Shown: positions 40,469-64,000 of the stretch, piece after piece
Layout of the letters: every line of letters starts with the position of its first letter
Position numbering within the stretch: the stretch's first letter is position 1
Assembly: GCF_000003815.2 (NCBI RefSeq)
Contig: NC_049989.1
Span: 4,619,141-4,683,140 of the forward strand
From: Branchiostoma floridae
Lineage: Eukaryota; Chordata; Leptocardii; Amphioxiformes; Branchiostomatidae
Reading direction: 5' to 3'
Length of the DNA: 64,000 bases
Translations under genes and position numbers: made by a program
The notes under the pieces: model-generated
Databases searched by the model: none
Told to the model about the DNA's origin: nothing
What the model saw: only the letters and a program-made list of their open reading frames with translations

Positions 40469-41548
40469 ATGTCACCAACCAAGGCAGCGAATCATAAAAA
40501 CTCCGGTGGTCCGGGTAGCCAGAGTCTACCCGCGGCAGAAATCATACTGTACACCGTCGGTTTCTGCTGCCCTGCCGCCTACAGCATCTACTGTGTGTAC
40601 GTGGTGTCCATGGAGAATGAAATTGAACTTCTCGGCGGTAAACAGAATGTATCTGCCTTTCTTGGAAGGAGGATGGATGCTACAGACTTTGAGTGGACTT
40701 TTTGGAAGACCTGGTTCAAGAACGGTCTCTTTGGCTGCTTCTTAGGACACGTCATCGTTAGTAACATGGTGAAAAGATTTATACCAAAGTATAAGAAAGA
40801 GTGCATCCTCGCATACAGTTTCTTATCTCTATATTGTGTCATTGGTTTGAAGCCATTGGCACTCTTGACATTGCACAGTCTACTATTTTATGCAGCGGCA
40901 GTTTTGAGATCAAAATTGCTGTGCTGGGGGATGGGAACGTTCCTTATGGCGACCCTCAACTCCAGTCTCTTCAGAGTTCTTCAGTATAAACTGGCCGGGT
41001 CAGAATCCACCTATTACCTGGTCCTCAGTATCACCGCCATCTCCATTCTCCGTCAGGTCAGCTTCAGCTTAGACGTCTGTCGAAGGAAAGACAAGAAAGT
41101 CTGCAGCGTTGTGGATCTGCTCGTCTACAACTTCTACATCCCACTGGCGTTCCTCGGACCTGTTGTGACGTATGATACTTTTCAAGAACACTTCAAGAAC
41201 AGTACTGTGGTGGACAAGGCAAGGGCTGTGCGCGTCTGCTGGTATATATGTAGAGTCACAACATGGGCAGTCTTCACGGAAATGGCCTGTCACTTCCTCT
41301 ACTTCTGTGCCTTGGAACAGAATGCACCTCTCTTTTAAAGTCTTCCGCCTGACGTCGTAGCTGGGATTGGATACATGCAGGGACACTTCCTACACGTAAA
41401 GTACGTCATCTTCTACGGCATGACCTCAGCACTGGCGACGTTAGACGGAGTAGAAACCCCGCCCCTCCCCCAGGTGTGTCAGTACTTGTTACAGCTTCAG
41501 AACGACGTGGAAGTACTTCGACAGCGGCCTAAACATCTTTCTCGTCAG
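40469..41548 (+). CDS. HHAT: HHAT exon 1 (large, with stop and frameshift)
   Basis: Open from the ATG to TAA 41336-41338, after QNAPLF. In the same frame it resumes [17 protein letters not shown], up to TPPLP at 41470. After one surplus C the frame shifts to [20 protein letters not shown], ending GTCAG/GTAATC. A 1.1-kb exon is unusually long for a gene with many introns in vertebrates. Confidence 0.88.
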
Positions 41549-42562
41549 GTAATCAGCCTTTTCGTGTCCCATTTTACCAAGAATCTAACCAAATGCGTCG
41601 AAGAAGTAAGGGTAAGGGTAGGGTAGGGTTAGGCTAAGGGTTAGGGTTAGGGTCTGGGTATAGGTAAGGGTAAGGGCCTTACCCTTACCTATACCCAGAC
41701 CCTACCGTAAGGGTTAGGGTTACGGTTTGGATTTGGGTTAGGGTTAGGGGTAAGGTTATGGTAGGATTAGGGGTAAGGTTAGGGTAGGGTTAGGGTTAGG
41801 GTCAGGGTCTGGGTTACGGTTTGGGTTAGGTTTAGGGTTAGGGTTAGGCATAGGGTTAGGCGTAGGGTTAGGCATAGGGTTAGGGTTAGGGTTAGGGTTG
41901 GGGTTTAGATTAGGGTTAGTGTTGGGATAAGGAATATGGTTAGGGTTAGGATTAAGGTTAGGGTTAGGGTTAGCGTTAGGGTTAACGTTAGGATCTAGGA
42001 TAGTGATGTTGGTCTGATTAGCCATGAGTTGATTAAGAGTTGGACATCCAACGTTGAGTAACCATTGATGACAGGGATCAGAAAAAAAGTTTCTATTGCT
42101 TGTTCTCTCTGCAGGTACGTGTATATACCGTTGGGAGGATCTCGCAAGGGGCTGATGTGGCAGCTGCTGGGAAGTGCTGCGTGCTTCTCCTTCGTCTGTT
42201 TCTGGCACGGCGGGCACGACAACATCGCCATGTGGAGCGTCTTCAACTGGGCCGGCATCGTGGTGGAATCACTGGGAGCAGCTCTCATCAAAACCAGCAC
42301 TGCACAGACGTACCTGAACACATATTCCCTCAGGAATCTGAGAAGGATGAAAGCCGCCATGTTTGCACCAGTTGCTACTCTCTTGATCATCAATAACTTA
42401 GTTTTTGTCGGAGGCAGACAAGCCGGGTCTGTCTACTTCCACAAACTCCTGACCTACAACTTTCCGGTGGGGACGCTTGGTCTGCTTTTCACAATGTACT
42501 GTAGTGTTCAACTGATCTTCGAGTTGGAACGTGTGTTTTACAAGAAGAGTAAGATGGATTGA
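40469..42562 (+). CDS. HHAT: Hedgehog acyltransferase (HHAT) homologue, reading frame broken as assembled
   Basis: Gene-level entry: exons 40469-41548 and 42115-42562. HHAT is the ER-membrane MBOAT enzyme that palmitoylates the N-terminal Cys of Hedgehog. Matching blocks are [50 protein letters not shown] and [10 protein letters not shown]. The Asp of YFD and the His of WHGG are 40 residues apart, the same spacing as catalytic D339 and H379 of human HHAT. Length without the extra base is 508 residues (human 493). Hydrophobic segments occur throughout, and the C-terminus KKSKMD fits a KxKxx ER-retrieval signal. A TAA at 41336-41338 and one extra C in 41467-41471 break the frame, with homology continuing after both. 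Sequencing error, a null allele and a young pseudogene are all possible. The start ATG has a good context (ggaccATGt); the TTG 27 bp upstream is not needed. Confidence 0.9.
41336..41338 (+). other. In-frame TAA in HHAT
   Basis: The codon lies between NAPLF and SLPPDVVAG, and both sides are HHAT-like in the same frame. A single-base change from a sense codon would explain it. Confidence 0.85.
41467..41471 (+). other. Homopolymer frameshift (five C) in HHAT
   Basis: Four Cs would give [11 protein letters not shown], as in the human LPRCVSTMFSF. With five, the frame is lost 25 codons before the splice donor. Homopolymers are prone to sequencing error. Confidence 0.8.
41605..41995 (+). repeat. 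Interstitial telomere-like TTAGGG array in the HHAT intron
   Basis: Nearly 400 bp of TTAGGG and one-base variants (GTAAGGG, TTAGGA, GCATAGGG, GGGTCT) fill most of the 566-bp intron (41549-42114). The orientation is constant G-rich on the plus strand, except inside the hairpin at 41648-41704. It is degenerate, so old or expanded in situ rather than a chromosome end. Confidence 0.9.
41648..41704. repeat. Perfect 28-bp inverted repeat with 1-nt centre
   Basis: Arms 41648-41675 and 41677-41704 (ggtataggtaagggtaagg and its complement inside) are exact reverse complements around a single G. It is the only place where the array strand flips. Confidence 0.9.
42115..42562 (+). CDS. HHAT: HHAT exon 2: catalytic His and C-terminus
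   Basis: Acceptor TCTCTGCAG/GTAC. AG plus G restores the Arg codon of [10 protein letters not shown]. Contains CFWHGGHDN (catalytic His) and [15 protein letters not shown], ending YKKSKMD and TGA. Open, with no lesions. Confidence 0.92.
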
Positions 42563-42912
42563 AAGAAGCATTTAAAACGTGTTTTTGCCAACGTTGATAT
42601 GACGATGAGGAAATATCATAGATCTGCGTGGGTAATATCATAGTGCAAGTACACAACGTAGTGTCGGCGTTCCGAGTGACGGAAATATCAATGAGAAATT
42701 GGTATTGTTTTCAACAGTCTGTCTGTTGGTCGAAAACGTATATATGCATGGCCACTGTACCTTTAACGCAACGTTTCTTCAACATTTATCATTTTATGTG
42801 CTCATCCATACATCAAGAACTGAAAGAGTCGCGTCTGCATCTTTCTCAAGATCAGAGTCCTGTCCAAAACAAACATAAAAACACTTCAAAGAACATTCGT
42901 AAAGTCACTTCC

Positions 42913-42918
42913 TTTATT
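42913..42918 (-). terminator. Candidate minus-strand AATAAA
   Basis: Reads tttatt on the plus strand. If used by KDM2, its 3' UTR would be about 2.9 kb and overlap the HHAT 3' end. Speculative. Confidence 0.2.
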
Positions 42919-42966
42919 TTCCAATAGAAAAGAACAACACTTGAAATTCAACACCGTTCAGAGAAT

Positions 42967-42972
42967 AATAAA
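42967..42972 (+). terminator. Candidate HHAT polyadenylation signal AATAAA
   Basis: The first clear plus-strand AATAAA after the HHAT stop, 405 bp downstream. The true cleavage site is unknown. Confidence 0.4.
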
Positions 42973-45791
42973 TAAGTGACGATTGAGGTATATCGATAAA
43001 GAAACAGATATGATCGGCAGTAAAAAGTACAAAGTCTAAAAAAGAGAATGATTGCCATTCAGATCAATATAACGACTACAACCTACTCCCAGTGTCATCA
43101 GAAGTGTGTAAAACAGTGCTGAATACAAAGTCGTCAACGGTATCAGAACAATATTCATGCAAAATAACAACGGTAACGGTTACAGATAATAACTTGTGAC
43201 GCTGGGTTCTGTGTAAGTTGTCTTGTGACCACATGGCTCTTTGTTATTTCTTCAGCTATAACTTCCTCTAGCATTCTTATACAGGCCATGCTAGCTCTTT
43301 CGAATGTTGTAATTTCATCAAGCCATTCTGATTCCAGTTTTCATCTCAAGATTGGGTATGGCCACTCGGCACCCCCATGTTCTTGGGATACGCCAATTCA
43401 GGACACAGTGCCACCTTACGTTTTACTTAGCAAACTGCAGCTGCTATGTAATTCGTGCTAGAGTCTGTCACAAGATAACTACCACAGAAGGTGAATCATA
43501 AGTACAAGTGTAACCAATCTTCAAAACTGGGTGATGTGTAGAAACAACTAACTGTACATCGCCTACTAGACATCGTCCTACGAACCGTCAACGTCGGAAC
43601 CAAAGGAGGACCTGTTATGTGGCTTTTTGGTCTCCACACAGGAAGAAAGAATCGTCTAGCCTAAACTTTTTTGAAAGACGTTTGTGAAGACTACAATGTA
43701 CAATCTTTTACCAGCACAATTCTGTCATCACTTCAGTGACCATGAAAAACACGTTTTTGTCTTTATACATCAACAAAAGTTTACGCTACAAGTTATCACA
43801 GTCAATGCTCCGTGAGGATTTTTGAAAATAAGGTTTTCTGGTACACACAGTCACCATGGAGCAAGAAATAGTCCACCCTCATCACAGCATCGTTCACATC
43901 AGCACACAGAACACTGCAAGAAGTCACCATCTCATCACAGTCTCTGGAAACGGATGCATTTCTCCTAGATATATACAAATGTAAACTACTATCACAAATG
44001 ATGGGGAAGAGACTGTGCATTCACAGAACACATATGGGTCGTTTCTTCATCTGGCATCAAAACTGAAACATGTTGTTCTGTGGGGTTTTTTCTTAGACGT
44101 TTGAACTACTACATGAGTTCCGCTGGAAATTCTGTGTCCAGTACAAATGTAGCTAAGCTAATACATAATCCCAAAGCTACTCTAATGCCAGCTACAGTTC
44201 TCAACATGTGGCACGGCAAACGGAACTCTGTACAAAACATTCAGTTCTTTGGAAAACATACAGACAAGAACTGGTGCGTGTGCCCCCACCATTCTCTTAT
44301 AATCATGGCACAGCTTTGTACAAAGATACATATCAACACTAGGAAGTCCCTTACATGTATGTGTACCACGTTGGTTGAACAGAAACTTAACATGTATAAC
44401 AAGTTACATCAGTATAAACAGGTAGGTAGAAATAAGGACATTTATCAGGTAAAACTCATGAAGAGATATCTACAGCTTAAACTCAAAACGTCACTTCAAC
44501 TTCTTCCCCCTTTCTGCATTGGTGGCCTTCTCTGACTTATCAAAGTATTTCAAAATGTCATTTATCAAAGCAGAACTTATTTCTGAAAGCTACTGACATG
44601 ACTTACTGAGGAAGTTTACCCATGCTATCTGATCAGATTATGAGTTACTCAGATTCGTCATAGAGTTAATAACTTTTTGGCTCATGGATATGACTTTCTG
44701 AGAACCATAACATGATGCGTGGACCTAGTCCTACAACTAGGTGCAGTCGTCCTTCTAGTAAATCCTGTGGTTAAGTGTTCATCACAACAAAACAGGGTAA
44801 GGCAAGTCTACACCGCACAAAGTCTTAGGCATCAAATAAATCTAAAGACAAACATAACACTGAACCAATACAAAAATGCCTAAAATGACAACACCTTTTT
44901 CTACATCCCTTATTTTTCATAATTATTACATTGATGTACGACTTCAAAGAACATCAACAGTAACCAATCGTATGATACAAATGAAGCACCTTTCACAGGA
45001 GGTCAAGCACCTTTGGAAGTCTGAATCTTCAATACTGTAATGATGTGCTATCTTCAGTACTGTAACAGTCCTGGAATATCTGAGTATCGAAATTATTGAT
45101 TACACCAACATCTGTACCTCTATGTTATCTATCTGCATCCACGGAACTTGAAGTGTTTTGCTGTATAGTTAAAGTTTAGAGCTTTTCCCTGTGAAGAGGA
45201 GTGTTGTAAGGATATGATATGTATTATGGCTGCCACAGCCAGAGATCCACACTCTCAGCATCTTCAGGGATTGTACAACAGCATGGATGACTTGCACGAA
45301 TTGTTAATGAAGACAGGGTCACTGAATGAATGTGTGTTTATAAAGTCATTTAAAGTTTGGGACAATTTCCAGTGGTGTCCTCTGTGAAGAACAATGTCTT
45401 CCAGTATAAAACAAGTCTGTGGCAAAATGACTACCAAAACTGTAACAGGAAATAAAATGGCTTGCTAACGTTTCATTTAAATGTTTTTTGTTCAAATGTT
45501 TTGTTAACAGCAAAAACTTCTCAAACATTTTCAAAGTCTACCGAGGGGGAATATGTGGTGAAAAACTTTTTTTCTAGTAACTCAACAAATTCATGCCAAA
45601 GGTATGGTCTGGAAATACTGTGTTCAGCTGGCTCTAATAAACATAACTCTTTGCGTATGAACCACGGTAGTATACAGTCACCATTATTAGACAAAAATAT
45701 TAAAATATGGAACATAGCAAAAACAGGCACCACTAAAATCATCGTAGCACCCAGACCAGCTACTGCAGGATTGCAGTCTTACCATCACCCT

Positions 45792-61359
<15,568 letters not shown>

Positions 61360-64000
61360 CTGCAGAAAACACAGGAAGTACAGACGGTAAACAAACAAAG
61401 AAACAAACTAACAAAATTAACGGTTCTTGGTGGAAGTTTATGTGCAGATGTTGGCACATTGACGTAACAAATCCATAGTATTTTTTGACGGCAAACGGGG
61501 CTGAAAATAACCAACTGACATCTGGATATACCAGCGAATCTATAGATAATGTTTGATACATATGAATGGATATGAAAGTAACTCACATCAAATCGTAAAC
61601 GCATTGGTGAAAGTAATTTTCTAAGACATGCACAACAAATTGTCGTTTTACCCATACTTGCTCTACATTCTATTGAAATCATGTGTACTGCTTTCTGGTA
61701 AGACATCTAAAGCCACCGCCTGCCATAATAATACCATTGGGTATGTTGTAATTGTGATGGTGCAAAGTGTCCACATAGAACCTACACAAACTAGAATATA
61801 TGTGACTTGTGTGCCAGTATGTATGTAAAGAGCATTGATCAGCGATGAGTGGCGCGGAAGAAATCGACATTTGAAATGTCGATTGTCGTGACTCCGTTCA
61901 ACCGAAATGGGTTCAAATGTCGATTCCCCATGTATTTTATACGGGAATAGTCATTAGCGCAAACTGTGCATGGTCCTAAGTCTTACTGGGTTACCCACAA
62001 AACGTACCATATATAGTAACACGTGTTGGGATATGGTTCAGCTGGCTCTAACCCACGTTGTAATGACCACGGGGCCACTCTTAATTAGACACATTCACCA
62101 TAGGGTTCTAGACATTCCAAATTCCAAAAGTATAATTGTAGACATACAGGGCACACCACAGCCGTCATTTACGTTGTGCTTTTCATTTTCATCTTGTATA
62201 GAAATGCACACTGACGACAACGTTTTATCCGCTTCGGATCTGGCCCATAGCGACATATATGGAAAATTGGGATCCATCGCCAATCGACATTTTACTATAG
62301 CATCAATGGGCAACGTTTTATTAAAAACAACGAATGAAAGAAATTTTACGTTTATGCTCTTACAAACTAAGTACAGGTTATGCTGATAAAGCGGTGCCAA
62401 GTACATTAAATTGATATAAGAATGTGGTAACTTACTTCATCTAAAATAGCTACTAATATGTAAAGGTTCAACTTCCTCCGTAAGTCTTGGAATCCGCAAG
62501 GCGAAGGAAAGTGCTCGATGATGTAATCAAACTGCACGCTTTATTAGAATCGAAACGTTTACCCTCATGGACACGGTGTAAATACTACAATTCTTACGGA
62601 AGGTAACGTTGTTCAGAGATGTATTTTTGTTGACAATGTTGTACGAAAAACAACATCATCAGGTATATGAAATAAACATTATGTGTCGAAGCAGATCATC
62701 GCACATTGTGATGGCGTTCGTGCCTGCCTGAGCATGCTGTTACCATGTCACTTTGAATGAAGCACCATTGCCGTCTGTCTCCTCTTCCTGTCACCGCGAA
62801 TATGACTTACCTGTTTCAAAGACTAAAAGAGAAGGGCTCAGGGGAGAAAGCTACGGCTTTATGCAGGAAGCCGTTCTATACAGTATACACTGTTTTACAA
62901 GATATTTCTATGTAGGGTGGCATCGAGTCAAGTGAAACGGTGGTCATCACTCCAGAAAAAATACAGATCTGACCAGCCTGAGAGTGCACCCTATAGATTC
63001 AACAAGGAAAGCACGCTATCCACTTCTGATGCACAAAACGTTTTCTTTCCGGTGATGATTTCAGCGGAGCAGATATAATGGACGACTCCGGCTTTCAAGG
63101 CCAATGGAGAGCGCTAGAATTCATAGCCGGAGGTTGGACTGGGCCGTGATATGGTTGGATAAGAGCCAGTCTGGGGGACAAAATGGTACTACCATATAGT
63201 CGCTAATAGTCCAGAACAGTTCCGGTCTGAAATATGTCTGAAATAATAGAATAATAATCAGAAAAACAATACAAAACGGCGCGAATGTATCCCGCAACTG
63301 TGAACAAATCGTCAGTTTCATTCCTCCAGATTACGTCGAATCGATTGATTGAAAGACCGCAACATTTCACGTGACGTGTTTGTTTCACAATAAATGATGT
63401 CGTCTTTACGTGGAGGCACGCATGGAAGATAAGCGTTCCTTATATCAACACACCGTGAAATTGCCTCACATGAGCGGTACATATTAACCAGGACATTTGC
63501 TATCTGCACTTTGATGGAACGTTCGGAAATATTACACGTTTGGTGGCAACAACGTCTTGCCGTTTGGACTTGTGTCAGCGATCCCCCATTGTGTTAAATA
63601 GCCTTTAGAAACTAAAGGTGAGTGATTAAGTGGCTTAATTTACAGTGAAAGTAATGTATCCGAGTATTCCACAACTGAGACGCTCTCGGGGTTACGTAGC
63701 CGAGAGAAAAATCGATTTTTGAGCTGAGCTCTGCACCAGGTATCTCACAAGACACACTACCGTGGTACATGGACATCATGAAAACTTAATTCTGCGATCA
63801 TTTCTTAGCTAATTGTAAAACACACAATTCGAACGGACCACCATACATCGCACAAGTCATCAGAATCAGGTACACAAGCAGAACAGTTTCTGAAGATTGA
63901 AACACGACCATGCATTTTCGACCTGCGAATTACATACTGCACATCAATTTTCCACAAATAACATATTTCTGTTGCATTTCAAGCAGCGGTTCGTCAGAGC
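61360..64000. other. KDM2 upstream intron or 5' region
   Basis: The missing N-terminal KDM2 exons should lie to the right, but none was recognised here on the minus strand. The only structure noted is the 36-bp repeat at about 63118-63155 shared with 60950-60986. Confidence 0.5.

Larger units (their letters stand above)
42563..45791. other. Convergent spacer between HHAT and KDM2
   Basis: AT-rich, presumably both 3' UTRs. No conserved ORF, RNA gene or repeat family was recognised. Confidence 0.6.

Noticed and set aside
41605-41995. Chromosome end
   Set aside because: The array is degenerate, lies inside an intron, and unique gene sequence continues on both sides.
41756-42217. Minus-strand 153-codon ORF rich in Pro-Asn repeats
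   Set aside because: It is the translation of the TTAGGG-like array (CCCTAA gives PNPNPN) and runs into HHAT exon 2 antisense.
62095-63509. Minus-strand ORFs as candidate N-terminal KDM2 exons
   Set aside because: None contains the expected FSHTKLE or RYYETPE blocks or well-placed splice sites.

Overview
The window is an intron-rich animal genomic segment, most likely from a lancelet (amphioxus, Branchiostoma). This is inferred from single-copy chordate-type genes, conserved intron phases, and many short inverted-repeat elements and SINE remnants. No prokaryotic operon, CRISPR array or intact virus was seen. One 100-N assembly gap lies at 21224-21323.

Layout: (1) 1-36726, minus strand: the 5' part of an unconventional myosin XVIIIA gene (MYO18A). 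A lysine/glutamate-rich first exon (36628-36726) and a large PDZ exon (34646-35620) are followed, after a 30.6-kb intron (4039-34645), by seven motor-domain exons (3844-4038 down to 1-233). The nine exons join in frame to 779 codons; the rest of the motor and the coiled coil lie beyond the left edge. (2) 36727-40468: intergenic and promoter region between divergent genes, with CRE-like sites. (3) 40469-42562, plus strand: a Hedgehog acyltransferase (HHAT) homologue in two exons. The catalytic Asp and His are kept, but the reading frame as assembled is broken by one stop codon and one single-base frameshift. Its only intron is filled with degenerate TTAGGG-type repeats. (4) 42563-45791: convergent intergenic region. 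(5) 45792-61359, minus strand: the last 17 coding exons of a single KDM2A/KDM2B-type gene (JmjC demethylase, CXXC, PHD, F-box, leucine-rich repeats), 1013 codons with the stop. The first ~150 residues lie beyond, or unrecognised in, 61360-64000.

MYO18A (Golgi/actin scaffold), HHAT (ER palmitoylation of Hedgehog) and KDM2 (CpG-island H3K36 demethylation) have no evident shared pathway; they are neighbours only.

The most distinctive structure is a recurring one. Five separate intron-exon junctions in MYO18A and KDM2 have a partial, local duplicate in the adjacent intron, sometimes with an intact splice acceptor. The introns also carry several families of inverted-repeat elements, a 5S-rRNA-derived SINE and a LINE 3' fragment. 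All exon boundaries below were read by eye from splice consensus, phase continuity and remembered family sequence; no alignment was run.
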